Origin: Pseudomonas floridensis
GTDB taxonomy: Bacteria; Pseudomonadota; Gammaproteobacteria; Pseudomonadales; Pseudomonadaceae
DNA length: 64,000 bases
Assembly (NCBI RefSeq): GCF_002087235.1
Contig: NZ_MUIO01000039.1
Span: 1-64,000, forward strand
Direction of reading: 5' to 3'
This document shows, in pieces, positions 19,201 to 27,562 of the stretch (position 1 is its first letter; each line of letters starts with the position of its first letter). Below the pieces are notes generated by a model, which made no database searches, was not told where the DNA came from, and was given only the letters and a program-made list of their open reading frames with translations. The position numbers and the translations under genes are program-made.

Positions 19201-19391
19201 GCCACGGTTTCGCCGATCACTTTGGGGTTGGCGCCGGGAAAGTTGGCGCGCACTACAACGGTTGGTGGCACGACTTCCGGGTATTCGCTGATCGGCAACT
19301 GGAACAGCGAGATAGCGCCTGCAATCAGGATCAATAACGACAGCACGGCGGCGAAGATCGGCCGTGAGATAAAGAATTTGGAGAAGTTCAT
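16200..19391 (-). CDS. mexF: RND multidrug efflux pump, MexF-like
   Basis: A 1063-residue inner-membrane proton/drug antiporter. It begins MNFSKFFISRPIFAAVLSLL and shows the proton-relay aspartates in GIVVDDAIVVVENV, the central FLQTWRASIIPL segment and the C-terminal LVGLACKNAILIVEFAKD, all characteristic of the HAE-1 family. Sequence and gene order match MexF of the MexEF-OprN system of P. aeruginosa, which exports chloramphenicol, fluoroquinolones and quinolone-signal precursors. It lies between the adaptor (12-bp gap) and oprN (1-bp overlap). Confidence 0.95.
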   Translation of the reverse strand: MNFSKFFISRPIFAAVLSLLILIAGAISLFQLPISEYPEVVPPTVVVRANFPGANPKVIGETVASPLEQAITGVENMLYMSSQATADGKLTLTITFALGTDLDNAQVQVQNRVTRTEPKLPEEVTRIGITVDKASPDLTMVVHLTSPDQRYDMLYLSNYAVLNIKDELARLGGVGDVQLFGMGDYSLRVWLDPNKTASRNLTATDVVNAIREQNRQVAAGQLGAPPSPNATSFQMSINTQGRLVTEEEFENVVIRSGADGEITRLKDVARVELGSSQYALRSLLNNQPAVAMPIFQRPGSNAIDISNDVRAKMAELKKGFPEGMDYSIVYDPTIFVRGSIEAVIHTLFEALILVVLVVILFLQTWRASIIPLVAVPVSLIGTFAVMHLFGFSLNALSLFGLVLAIGIVVDDAIVVVENVERNIELGLEPVAATHKAMGEVTGPIIATALVLCAVFVPAAFISGLTGQFYKQFALTIAISTVISAFNSLTLSPALAAVLLKGHDAPKDRFSRFLDRLLGGWLFRPFNRFFEKASHGYVGTVARVIRSSGIALLVYAGLMVLTWMGFSSTPTGFVPSQDKQYLVAFAQLPDAASLDRTEDVIKRMSDMALKQPGVENAIAFPGLSINGFTNSPNNGVVFVALKPFDQRTDPSQSANAIAGALNGQFASIQEAYMAIFPPPPVQGLGTIGGFRLQIEDRGNLGYDELYKETQNIIAKSRSVPELAGLFTSYTVNVPQVDASIDREKAKTHGVAISDIFDTLQVYLGSLYANDFNRFGRTYQVNVQAEQQFRQDADQIGQLKVRNNLGEMIPLATFVKVSDTAGPDRVMHYNGFITAEINGAAAPGYSSGQAQAAVEKLLKAELPNGMVYEWTDLTYQQILSGNTALFVFPLCVLLAFLVLAAQYESWSLPLAVILIVPMTLLSAIAGVMIAGSDNNIFTQIGLIVLVGLACKNAILIVEFAKDKQEEGMSPLDAVLEACRLRLRPILMTSFAFIMGVVPLVLSSGAGAEMRHAMGVAVFSGMLGVTFFGLLLTPVFYVLIRNFVERQEARKAARAQRLQTLPAETH

Positions 19392-19403
19392 CGCTCGATT
19401 CCC

Positions 19404-20645
19404 TTAGCCGCGAGGCGCGGTGGCGCTGGCGAGTTTGACGGTCGCATTGGGCGCCGACTGTTGGGGATTGCTGGCTTCGAGGGCCTGGCGTTGTTTGAGA
19501 AGCAGGGCGAGGGTGTCGGCGCTGGCCATTGGCGTGACTTCAGGGTCCACAGGCTGGCCGGGACGCACACGCTGCAGGCCTTTGACGACGATGGTGTCGT
19601 CCTTGCCGAGGCCGTTACGCACGATGCGCAGGCCTTCGATTTTCGGACCCAGCTCGACCGGGCGATAGGCCGGCTTATTGTCCTTGTCCATCACCAGCAC
19701 GAATTTCTTGCCCAGATCGGTGCCCACCGCTTCATCGTTGATCAATACCGCCGAGTAAGTGCCGCTGCCGACCAGCTTGAGGCGTGCGTACAGACCCGGC
19801 GTGAAGCTGCCGTTGGTGTTATCGAACACCGCACGACCACGGATGGTGCCGGTGCGCGGATTGACCTGGTTGTCGACGAAGTTCATCTGGCCCAGGTGCG
19901 GGTTGCCGTTCTCGTTGGACAGGCCCAGATAGACCGGCGTGGTCTGGCCGCGCTGACCTTTGCGGGCCAGTTCGGTGTACTTGAGGAACACGCGCTCGTC
20001 GGCGTCGAAGTAGGCGTAGACCTTGTCGGTGGACACCACACTGGTCAGCGGCGTGACATCGGCGGTGACGATGTTGCCCGCGGGGATTTCGGCGCGACTG
20101 ACACGACCCGTGATCGGGGGAGTGACACGGGTGAAGCTGAGGTTCAGACGGGCCAGGTCCAGCTGCGCCTGAATGGCTGCGACACCGGCTTTGGCTTCCT
20201 GTGCCGAGGTGGTACGCGAGTCGGCCAGTTCGGCAGAGATGGCGTTGTTGGTGCGCAGACGCTCGCCGCGCTGGGCTTCATTGTCACTGCGCACGGCCAC
20301 AGCACGGGCCTGCTGCAACTGGGCTTCGAGGCGACGCACTTCGGACTGGAAAGGGCGTGGGTCGATCTGGAACAGCAGGTCGCCTTTCTTGACGAGAGAG
20401 CCGTCGGTAAAGGCCACCTGATCGATTTGCCCGGACACCCGTGGTCGGACTTCAACGGTTTCCGGCGCTTCGAGGCGGCCGGTGAATTCATCCCATTCAT
20501 TGACGGGCTGTTCCAGCACCTTGGCAACGCTGACCTTGGCGGCGGCCGGTGCCTGCGTCGCCTCAGGCGCACGGCCACAGGCGCTGATCACAATCAAGGC
20601 CAGGGCGGTCAGGGGATAGCGCAGATGAGCGAGTGTCTGGGACAT
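19404..20645 (-). CDS. mexE: RND efflux periplasmic adaptor, MexE-like
   Basis: A 413-residue membrane-fusion protein. The signal peptide ends in lipobox ISAC, so it is probably lipid-anchored to the inner membrane. The lipoyl/barrel-sandwich half motifs (VRPRVSGQIDQVAFTDGSLV and SFTRVTPPITGRV) flank an alpha-hairpin. The beta-barrel and membrane-proximal domains follow. The ATG at 20645 is preceded by GGAA. It is the first gene of the operon mexE-mexF-oprN. A candidate MexT box lies 76 bp upstream. Confidence 0.94.
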   Translation of the reverse strand: MSQTLAHLRYPLTALALIVISACGRAPEATQAPAAAKVSVAKVLEQPVNEWDEFTGRLEAPETVEVRPRVSGQIDQVAFTDGSLVKKGDLLFQIDPRPFQSEVRRLEAQLQQARAVAVRSDNEAQRGERLRTNNAISAELADSRTTSAQEAKAGVAAIQAQLDLARLNLSFTRVTPPITGRVSRAEIPAGNIVTADVTPLTSVVSTDKVYAYFDADERVFLKYTELARKGQRGQTTPVYLGLSNENGNPHLGQMNFVDNQVNPRTGTIRGRAVFDNTNGSFTPGLYARLKLVGSGTYSAVLINDEAVGTDLGKKFVLVMDKDNKPAYRPVELGPKIEGLRIVRNGLGKDDTIVVKGLQRVRPGQPVDPEVTPMASADTLALLLKQRQALEASNPQQSAPNATVKLASATAPRG

Positions 20646-20720
20646 GAGAAGTTCCGCCGGTAGTAAAAGGATGGGCGGATTCTGTTGCGCGGGGGGTGTT
20701 ATTAACGAATCGAATAAATC

Positions 20721-20745
20721 GAAGGTTACTATCATCGGGAATGAT
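20721..20745 (-). promoter_or_regulatory. candidate MexT box upstream of mexE
   Basis: Read on the minus strand, the site is ATCA-N5-GATGAT-N4-ACCTT. The MexT consensus as I remember it is ATCA-N5-GTCGAT-N4-ACYAT, so 12 of 15 defined positions agree. Position and orientation fit activation of mexE by a LysR-type regulator. No mexT gene is in the window. Confidence 0.4.
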
Positions 20746-20857
20746 GAGAATGAGCCGTCAGGTTCTCCAGTGGCAGACGGCGGTGCGGTTCAGGGTGGCA
20801 TTGGATGAATGGCGGACCTGGTACCGGAGGGCGGATCCAGTGGGGCGGGCGGCTTGA

Positions 20858-21751
20858 TCAGGTCACCGCGCTCGACCCTCTCAAACGTCCCGCATCCCGC
20901 GAGGGCGGCAGACCGAACAGGCGCACGTAATCGCGGCTGAACTGTGAAGGGCTTTCGTAGCCCACCCGATACCCAGCGCCTGCCGCGTCAACTGCTTCGG
21001 CCACCATCAGTCGGCGGGCTTCCTGCAGCCGCAACTGACTGCGAAACTCCAGCGGGCTTATCGACGTGACAGCCTTGAAGTGTGCATGGAAGGTCGAGCG
21101 GCTCATGCCAGCAATATCGGCGATGTCATCGATCCGACAACGTTCACTGTAATGCTCGCGCAGCCAGGCAATGGCTCTAGCGATCTGCCGCAGGCGGCTG
21201 TCGGCCCGGGCCATTTGCCGAACGATGCCGTTACCGCGCCCCGTCAGAAGCCGATACAGAATCTCGCGCACGATCAGTGGCGCAAGCGCTTCGATGTCAT
21301 CCGGCGTGTCCAGCAGGCTGGCGAGCCTTAGCGCAGCGTTCAGCAGTTCGGGGGTGGTGGCATTGAGTTCGATGCCTGGGCCTGGCAATTCGCTGTTTTC
21401 GTGTGCCACGGGATGGTGCAGGGCCAGTTCACTCAGCGCGGCCATATCCAGATCGAGGACCAGGCACAGATAAGGAGACGCCTCGCTCGCTTCGATCACC
21501 GAGCCCATCACGGGAATGTCGACGGACGCCACCAGATACGTGGACGCGTCGTACACATACGAAAGGGTGCCGGCGGCGACCTGTTTGCGCCCTTGGACGA
21601 TCAGGCAAAGCGTGGGCTCGTAGACCACCGGCATCGGCACGGTGGGCATTGCCGAACGAACCAGGCTGACACCCTCGATAGCGGTGGCATGCATGCCGTC
21701 AGTCCTGGCGTGACGTTTGATGAGGTCAATCAGTTTTTCCAGCGAGTCCAT
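20858..21751 (-). CDS. AraC family transcriptional regulator
   Basis: About 297 residues. The N-terminal half is an AraC_N-type cupin sensor (AMPTVPMPVVYEPTLCLIVQGRKQV). The C-terminal third has two helix-turn-helix motifs (CRIDDIADIAGMSRSTFHAHFK and AEAVDAAGAGYRVGYESPSQFSRDY, ending FGLPPSRD). AAGGAG precedes the ATG at 21751. It is divergent from the aldo/keto reductase 154 bp away, which is its likely target. The effector is unknown. Confidence 0.88.
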   Translation of the reverse strand: MDSLEKLIDLIKRHARTDGMHATAIEGVSLVRSAMPTVPMPVVYEPTLCLIVQGRKQVAAGTLSYVYDASTYLVASVDIPVMGSVIEASEASPYLCLVLDLDMAALSELALHHPVAHENSELPGPGIELNATTPELLNAALRLASLLDTPDDIEALAPLIVREILYRLLTGRGNGIVRQMARADSRLRQIARAIAWLREHYSERCRIDDIADIAGMSRSTFHAHFKAVTSISPLEFRSQLRLQEARRLMVAEAVDAAGAGYRVGYESPSQFSRDYVRLFGLPPSRDAGRLRGSSAVT

Positions 21752-21905
21752 GCGCGCTCCTTGGTCTTGCCACGACGGCATTCAGTAACCGCCTGCTCCG
21801 GATAATCGTGCAAGAACGCGGGACAATCCTGCTACAAGTCCGCGGGGGTCGCACGGCAGACTGAGTTCCTGTTCATCTGAATCTCATGTCTGTAAGGAGG
21901 CCATC

Positions 21906-22976
21906 ATGCCCGCTGCACTCGCTCTCGACCACTACCGTCTGCTCGGACGATCAGGTATGCGCGTCTCGCCACTGGCCCTCGGCACCATGACCTTTGGTGC
22001 CGATTGGGGATGGGGCGCCGCGCAGGATCAGGCGCGACACATCTTCGATGCATACGTCGACAAGGGCGGTAACTTCATCGACACCGCCGTCAACTACACC
22101 AATGGCCAGTCGGAGCGCATTCTGGGTCAGTTTCTCAAGGGCAAGCGCGAACGCCTGGTGGTGTCGACCAAATACACTATGGCCCGCGATCCGGGAAACC
22201 CCAATTCAGGTGGCAATCATCGTTTCAACCTGATGCGCTCGGTCGAGACCAGCCTGACACAGCTCGACACCGACCGCATTGACCTGCTGTATCTGCACGC
22301 CTGGGATTTCACCACCTCAGCCGACGAGGTCATGCGCGCGCTGGACGATCTGGTGCGCTCGGGCAAAGTGCTCTATCTCGGCATCTGCAACACACCGGCA
22401 TGGAAAGTCGCCGAAATGCAGACACTGGCCACCTTGCGAGGCTGGTCGCCGCTGGTCGCGTTGCAGATCGAATACAGCCTGGTGGAGCGCAGCGTCGAAC
22501 ACGAGCTGATCCCGATGGCCAATGCCATGGGCCTGGGTGTGCTGCCGTGGTCACCCTTGGGCGGTGGCATTCTGACCGGCAAGTACAGCCACGAGGATTT
22601 GCAGCAGGCCAGCGAAGCGGGAGTGTCCGCTACCCGCAAGGGCGTGATCAGTTCGTCGGGGCACATGACCGAGCGATCACTGAACATCGCCAGCGTGGTG
22701 GGCGATATCGCCCGGGAAACCGGTGCGACCGCTTCACAGGTGGCGCTGGCCTGGGCACTGCTCAATCCGGCTGTGGTCGCTCCGGTCATGGGTGCCAGAA
22801 CCCTCGCGCAGGCGCTGGACAATCTTGGGGCGCTCGATATCCAGCTTGCGGACGAGCAAATCGCACGGCTGGATCAGGCCAGTGCGCCTGAGCCGATCTT
22901 CCCGGCACGCTTCGTGTCGCGGCCGATGGTGCAGCAACTGATCTTCGGTGGCGCTTCACTGCAACATCGGACGTAA
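21906..22976 (+). CDS. aldo/keto reductase
   Basis: A 356-residue NADPH-dependent oxidoreductase of the AKR superfamily. The N-terminal strand YRLLGRSGMRVSPLALGTMTFG and the catalytic pieces NFIDTAVNYTNG (Asp, Tyr) and LVVSTKY (Lys) are clear; WDFTTSADEV follows the YLHAWD segment. AAGGAGG lies before the ATG. Divergent placement from an AraC regulator suggests inducible carbonyl detoxification. The substrate cannot be told from sequence. Confidence 0.9.
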   Translation: MPAALALDHYRLLGRSGMRVSPLALGTMTFGADWGWGAAQDQARHIFDAYVDKGGNFIDTAVNYTNGQSERILGQFLKGKRERLVVSTKYTMARDPGNPNSGGNHRFNLMRSVETSLTQLDTDRIDLLYLHAWDFTTSADEVMRALDDLVRSGKVLYLGICNTPAWKVAEMQTLATLRGWSPLVALQIEYSLVERSVEHELIPMANAMGLGVLPWSPLGGGILTGKYSHEDLQQASEAGVSATRKGVISSSGHMTERSLNIASVVGDIARETGATASQVALAWALLNPAVVAPVMGARTLAQALDNLGALDIQLADEQIARLDQASAPEPIFPARFVSRPMVQQLIFGGASLQHRT

Positions 22977-23002
22977 AGACGTGCATCACCTCTATCCAGC
23001 AA

Positions 23003-23025
23003 GGCCCGCTTATCGGCGGCGGGCC
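23003..23025 (+). terminator. GC-rich hairpin after the aldo/keto reductase gene
   Basis: GGCCCGC and GCGGGCC flank a 9-base loop, followed by GCTTTGCC. It sits in the 85-bp gap before the next gene and may partly terminate or set a boundary in the message. Confidence 0.4.
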
Positions 23026-23061
23026 GCTTTGCCAGTCAAGAAGACTGAAGGAGTTCACGGC

Positions 23062-23589
23062 ATGATTCCGTCAATCCTGCACACCCTGCGTTCAAGCGCG
23101 CTGGCCGTGGTGACCATGGTCGGCATCGGGCTGCTGCCGCACATGGCCACTGCTGGCACGGTCGATACCGAAGTGGGTAACAAGCAACGGGTCACCGAGG
23201 CCTTTGATCGATGGGCTGCCGGAGGCACGACGTTTTTCAGCGACATGCTATGGCCGGACGTGATCTGGACGATCAAGGGCTCGGGCCCGAGCGCAGGTGT
23301 CTATCGCGGTATCGATTCATTCGTCGAGCAAGCGGTGCGACCCTTTGTCTCGCGCTTGTCCAGCCCGGTAAAACCGGTCAGTAAGCGGGTCTGGGCCGAT
23401 GGCGATCACGTCATCATTCAATGGGACGGCGTCGGCGTGGCGCGTGACGGGCAGGCTTACCGCAACAGCTACGCCTGGATCTTCCTGATGCGCGACGGCA
23501 AGGCCATCGAGGCCACTGCGTTTCTTGACCTTGCACCGTATGACGATGTGCTGCGACGAATTCCGGCGGTGGCGGCGGATAACGGCTGA
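23062..23589 (+). CDS. exported SnoaL/NTF2-like protein
   Basis: A 175-residue protein. An N-terminal segment (SSALAVVTMVGIGLLPHMATAG) reads as a signal peptide; a SnoaL/ketosteroid-isomerase-like alpha+beta barrel follows (FDRWAAGG, MLWPDVIWTIKGSGPSAG, YRNSYAWIFLMRDGKAIEA). AAGGAG precedes the ATG at 23062. Such folds bind small hydrophobic ligands, but the reaction is unknown here. It lies 85 bp after the aldo/keto reductase on the same strand and may share its regulation. Confidence 0.8.
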   Translation: MIPSILHTLRSSALAVVTMVGIGLLPHMATAGTVDTEVGNKQRVTEAFDRWAAGGTTFFSDMLWPDVIWTIKGSGPSAGVYRGIDSFVEQAVRPFVSRLSSPVKPVSKRVWADGDHVIIQWDGVGVARDGQAYRNSYAWIFLMRDGKAIEATAFLDLAPYDDVLRRIPAVAADNG

Positions 23590-23728
23590 AGATGTCTTGC
23601 CTGTGGGGGGCGATGCGAAAAGATATGTTTTGATGTTGGTCAACATCAAAAATGTTGACGGCAATGATTATGAGCATCATCATTGCTGCATTCATTTTTC
23701 AGTCTGTCGACCTGCGAAGGAACATCCC

Positions 23729-24583
23729 ATGACGATCAATAAGCCCGTAGCGCTGGTAACCGGAGCTTCTTCCGGCATCGGCGAAGCCACTGCCAACAGG
23801 CTGGTTGCAGCCGGTTACATCGTGTACGGAACCAGCCGTAAAGGCGCGCAGGGCGCTCAGCGAAACTTCCCGTTGCTGGCGCTGGATGTCACTGACGATT
23901 CATCTGTCGAAGCCGCCATCAAGGAATTGCTGAAGCTGGAAGGGCGTATCGACCTGTTGGTCAACAACGCCGGATTCGGTTTGGCACCCGCCGCAGCCGA
24001 GGAGAGTTCAATCGAACAGGCCAAGGCCGTGTTCGATACCAACTTCATGGGCATCCTGCGCACTACCCGCGCGGTCGTTCCGCACATGCGGCACCAGGGT
24101 GGGGGCCGGATCATCAATATCGGCTCCATTCTGGGCGTCGTGCCGGTGCCTTATGTGGCGCTTTATGCCGCGAGCAAGCATGCCGTGGAAGGTTATTCCG
24201 AGGCGCTGGATCATGAATTGCGCACCCAAGGCATCAGGGTCACGGTCATCGAGCCCGGTTATACCAAGACCCGGTTCGAGACCAACAACCTCGAGGCCGA
24301 TGCCAAGCTTGACCTCTATCAGGAGGTACGAACAAGCGTCGCGAAAGTGGTCAACACAGCCATGATGAACGCCGATGGTCCAGAGGTCGTCGCCGAGGTC
24401 ATCCTCAAGGCCGCCCGCGCCGAGCGTCCGAAACTGCGCTACACCGCTGGCAAGGCGGCGAGCCAACTGCAATTCATGCGTCGCTTTGCACCGGCGGGTT
24501 TTCTGGACTCGGCGATCCGCAAGACCTTGAAACTCGAAAACAAATCACCTGCACAGGTTCGGGCATCGCACCAGCCCGGATGA
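23729..24583 (+). CDS. short-chain dehydrogenase/reductase
   Basis: A 284-residue classical SDR. The cofactor motif is TGASSGIGEA near residue 12, NNAG near residue 85, and the catalytic YAASK follows INIGSILG. GAAGGAA precedes the ATG at 23729; the open frame extends upstream but overlaps the previous gene. The long C-terminus after EPGYTKTRFE fits the ketoreductase-like branch. It is in line with the SnoaL-like gene and the dehalogenase downstream. The substrate is unknown. Confidence 0.88.
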   Translation: MTINKPVALVTGASSGIGEATANRLVAAGYIVYGTSRKGAQGAQRNFPLLALDVTDDSSVEAAIKELLKLEGRIDLLVNNAGFGLAPAAAEESSIEQAKAVFDTNFMGILRTTRAVVPHMRHQGGGRIINIGSILGVVPVPYVALYAASKHAVEGYSEALDHELRTQGIRVTVIEPGYTKTRFETNNLEADAKLDLYQEVRTSVAKVVNTAMMNADGPEVVAEVILKAARAERPKLRYTAGKAASQLQFMRRFAPAGFLDSAIRKTLKLENKSPAQVRASHQPG

Positions 24584-24673
24584 CATCCGATCCGGGTCAG
24601 GTGCGATGTGCGTTCGCCAGAGTGGCATTTACTCACTACAGTGGTTCCCGACAGCAACCTGAGGAGGAACCCA

Positions 24674-25393
24674 ATGACGCTTCCACAAGCTCTGGCGTTT
24701 GACGTCTTCGGTACGGTCGTTGACTGGCATGCGGGCATGGTGCGTGAAACGCAAACCTTTCTCTGCGATTACCTGCCCTCGGTCAGCCCGGCGGAGTTCG
24801 CCTTGCAGTGGCGCAAGCTATATGCCCCGGCCATGCGGGAGTGCGCCAGCGGCATGCGAGGGTTCGTCGTGCTGGACACCCTGCATCACGAGACGCTGCA
24901 ACAGTTGCTGACCGACCACGGCCTGGACGTCAGCCAGATAGCGCCTGACACGTTGTGGCGGCTGGCGCATGCCTGGCGTCGTCTGGATCCATGGCCCGAT
25001 GTGCCTGAAGGGCTTGTGCGGCTGCGCCAGCGCTTCCCGGTGGTGACCTTGTCCAACGCCAACGTGGCGCTGATGGTTGCCATGAACCGCTACAACGGTT
25101 TGCAATGGGACGCGCTGCTGGGGGCCGAACTGGCGCAAACCTACAAGCCGGACCCGGCTGCCTACCTCACGACGGTCGAAGCGCTTGGTCTGAAACCGCA
25201 GCAACTGTGCCTGGTGGCGTGCCACCACAGCGACCTGGCTGCAGCCAGAGACTGCGGGCTGATGACGGCTTTTGTCCGGCGGCCGATGGAGTACGCCGGA
25301 GCAGCTGCGCCTGACGCCGATTACGCCCAAGAGTGGGACTGGGAGGCCGAAAGCTTTCTGGAACTTGCACAGCAGCTGTCCTCCCAGAGGTGA
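24674..25393 (+). CDS. haloacid dehalogenase type II-like hydrolase
   Basis: A 239-residue HAD-superfamily protein. Motif I is FDVFGTVVDW with the nucleophile Asp near residue 9, motif II is VVTLSNAN, and the Lys motif is in TYKPDP. The last motif reads VACHHSDLAAARDCG, where family members usually have an acidic VAAHxxDL pattern. L-2-haloacid dehalogenases give 2-hydroxyacids; many homologues act on other substrates. GAGGAGGAA precedes the ATG. Confidence 0.85.
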   Translation: MTLPQALAFDVFGTVVDWHAGMVRETQTFLCDYLPSVSPAEFALQWRKLYAPAMRECASGMRGFVVLDTLHHETLQQLLTDHGLDVSQIAPDTLWRLAHAWRRLDPWPDVPEGLVRLRQRFPVVTLSNANVALMVAMNRYNGLQWDALLGAELAQTYKPDPAAYLTTVEALGLKPQQLCLVACHHSDLAAARDCGLMTAFVRRPMEYAGAAAPDADYAQEWDWEAESFLELAQQLSSQR

Positions 25394-25421
25394 ACCTTGC
25401 GCCAATACAGCGCTCACTTAT

Positions 25422-25562
25422 CAGGCTCTGTACGAAAAGTGGCTGCGCTCGGTTATGCGTTGAAAACAGGTTCGGAATGCTCATTTACAACACGTAGAGT
25501 CCGCTTTCTTGCCTGTTATTGCCTTGCCTGACCTTCGTTCGCCAACTTTTCTTACAAGCCTG
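25422..25562. repeat. MITE-like element with terminal inverted repeats
   Basis: A 141-bp non-coding stretch bounded by CAGGCTCTGTACGAAAAGT on the left and, in reverse complement, CAGGCTTGTAAGAAAAGTT on the right; about 20 bases match with small gaps. No reading frame lies inside. The ends resemble transposon termini, so I read it as a non-autonomous miniature element between the dehalogenase and the OPT transporter genes. No second copy was seen in the window and no clear target duplication. Confidence 0.5.
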
Positions 25563-25607
25563 TTGTGCCTAGTGATCGCGCTGTCTCATTGCTGATAAGG
25601 AATTCGC

Positions 25608-27362
25608 ATGCCTCAAGCTCCGTCACCGCTCTCGCCATCGATTCCGCTGGCCGGACCTGTCGAGCGCGAACTCAGTCTGCGGGCTGTCATCACCGGAATC
25701 GTGCTCGGTATCCTTCTGACCCCCTCCAATGTGTACGCCGGACTCAAGATCGGCTGGTCGTTCAACATGTCGATCATTGCGCTGTTGATCGGTTATGGCA
25801 TCTGGCAAGGCCTGAGCCGGCGCGGGACCGGGCAACAGCCCTGGACGTTGCACGAAAGTAATATCAACCAGACCGTGGCGTCGGCGGCGGCCTCGATCAT
25901 TTCCGGCGGCCTGGTCGCGCCGATCCCTGCTTATACGTTACTGACCGGGCAGCAACTGGACGCCATTCCGATGATCGCCTGGGTGTTTTCGGTGAGCTTT
26001 CTGGGCATCTGGATCGCCTGGTATTTACGTCCCTCACTGCTGAACGACAAAGCACTGAAATTTCCCGAAGGCATGGCCACGCTGGAAACCCTCCTGCACA
26101 TCTACAACCACGGCCATGAGGCGGCGACGCGCCTGAAAGTGCTGCTGAGCGCTGCATTGCTGTCGGCCTCGGTCAAGTGGGTCGACACCTTCATGTGGGC
26201 ATTGCCGCGCTGGTCACCGACTGCTCAACTGGAGCGCCTGACGTTCACCGCCGATCCGTCGCTGCTGCTGGTCGGGTTTGGCGCGATCATCGGGATTCGG
26301 GTCGGCCTCACGTTGCTGCTCGGCGCCGTGCTGGCGTGGGGCGGGCTGGCGCCCTGGCTGCTGGAGCAGGGCCTGGTGAGCCTTGCGCCCGACAGCAGCG
26401 GTCCCCAATTCGCCGCGCTGGTGGAGTGGTTGTTATGGCCGGGCGTGAGCCTGATGGTCTGCTCGACGCTGGCTTCGCTGGCGATTCGTCTGTGGTCGTT
26501 GTATCGCGCCAACAAGGACGGAGGCGGGACGCGGTGGGCGTTCCCCAAAATCGGTCCTGCCGCCGGTTTTCTGCTGGCAATCGTTTTGGTGGTCAGTCTT
26601 CAGGGCATGCTGTTCGGCATCAATCTATGGATGGCGCTGCTGACCATTCCGCTGGCGATTTGTCTGGCCGCCGTTGCCGCCCGGGTGGTGGGCGCGACGG
26701 GGATTCCGCCTATCGGTGCCATCGGTCAGTTGTCCCAATTGAGCTTCGGCATCGTCGCGCCGGGGCAGGTGCCGATCAACCTGATGAGCGCCAACACGGC
26801 GGGCGGATCAGCAGGGCAGTGCACTGATCTCATGAACGACTTCAAAGTCGGTAAGGCCATTGGCGCAACGCCGCGCAAACAGCTGATCGCGCAGACGCTG
26901 GGAATTTTCGTCGGCAGCATCGTCGGCGTATTCGCGTACCTGGCGCTGATCCCCGATCCGCAGAGCATGCTGCTCACCGAAGAATGGCCGGCACCCGCGG
27001 TCGCCACCTGGAAAGCCGTGGCGCAAACCCTGACTCATGGTCTGGAATCGTTATCGACCAGCATTCGTTGGGCGATTTTCATTGGCGGCCTGGCCGGCCT
27101 GTTGCTGGGGATTCTCGACAGCGTGCTGCCTGCGCGCCGCGCCAGGTTTCTGCCCAGCACCGCAGCACTGGGTCTGGCGTTTGTGTTGCCCGCGTCGGTG
27201 TCAATGATGATGGCGCTAGGCGCGATCCTGACCTGGCTGGTGAGCTGCCGCTGGGCGAGCCTGACCGAACGCTTTGCAATTACGGCAGCGGCGGGGCTCA
27301 TTGCAGGGGAGAGTATTACCGGAGTGGGCGCATCGCTGTGGCAAATGGTGGGGAACGCTTGA
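25608..27362 (+). CDS. OPT family oligopeptide transporter
   Basis: A 584-residue integral membrane protein with about 14-16 hydrophobic segments. It begins with the family's RELSLRAVITGIVLGILLTPSNVYAGLKIGW block and contains NQTVASAAASI, NDKALKFPEGMATLETL and LMSANTAGGSAGQCTDLMNDFKVGK, typical of bacterial OPT/YSL-like transporters. These move peptides or metal chelates by proton symport; the substrate is not predictable. AAGGAA lies 8 bases before the ATG. It is a single gene. Confidence 0.92.
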   Translation: MPQAPSPLSPSIPLAGPVERELSLRAVITGIVLGILLTPSNVYAGLKIGWSFNMSIIALLIGYGIWQGLSRRGTGQQPWTLHESNINQTVASAAASIISGGLVAPIPAYTLLTGQQLDAIPMIAWVFSVSFLGIWIAWYLRPSLLNDKALKFPEGMATLETLLHIYNHGHEAATRLKVLLSAALLSASVKWVDTFMWALPRWSPTAQLERLTFTADPSLLLVGFGAIIGIRVGLTLLLGAVLAWGGLAPWLLEQGLVSLAPDSSGPQFAALVEWLLWPGVSLMVCSTLASLAIRLWSLYRANKDGGGTRWAFPKIGPAAGFLLAIVLVVSLQGMLFGINLWMALLTIPLAICLAAVAARVVGATGIPPIGAIGQLSQLSFGIVAPGQVPINLMSANTAGGSAGQCTDLMNDFKVGKAIGATPRKQLIAQTLGIFVGSIVGVFAYLALIPDPQSMLLTEEWPAPAVATWKAVAQTLTHGLESLSTSIRWAIFIGGLAGLLLGILDSVLPARRARFLPSTAALGLAFVLPASVSMMMALGAILTWLVSCRWASLTERFAITAAAGLIAGESITGVGASLWQMVGNA

Positions 27363-27509
27363 TCGGGTTGACGTGGGCGCCAGATTAGTCGGGTTCGGGA
27401 TTTTACGAGTATCCAGCGTTTGAAGCGCCAGGTTTCCGGGAGATGGTTAACGATAGATCCTCGCTTTGAAGGATTGCGATTTCCGGGATTGCGAGCCTAG
27501 ACATGATCG

Positions 27510-27539
27510 AAAAGAGCGCCCCAACATCCGGGAGCGCTC
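27510..27539 (-). terminator. terminator of the alkene reductase gene
   Basis: On the minus strand GAGCGC, then CCC/GGG, then GCGCTC forms a stem, followed by TTTT (27513-27510). It starts 23 bp after the reductase stop codon. Confidence 0.65.
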
Positions 27540-27562
27540 ATCTATCCAATCAACTCAGCCCG

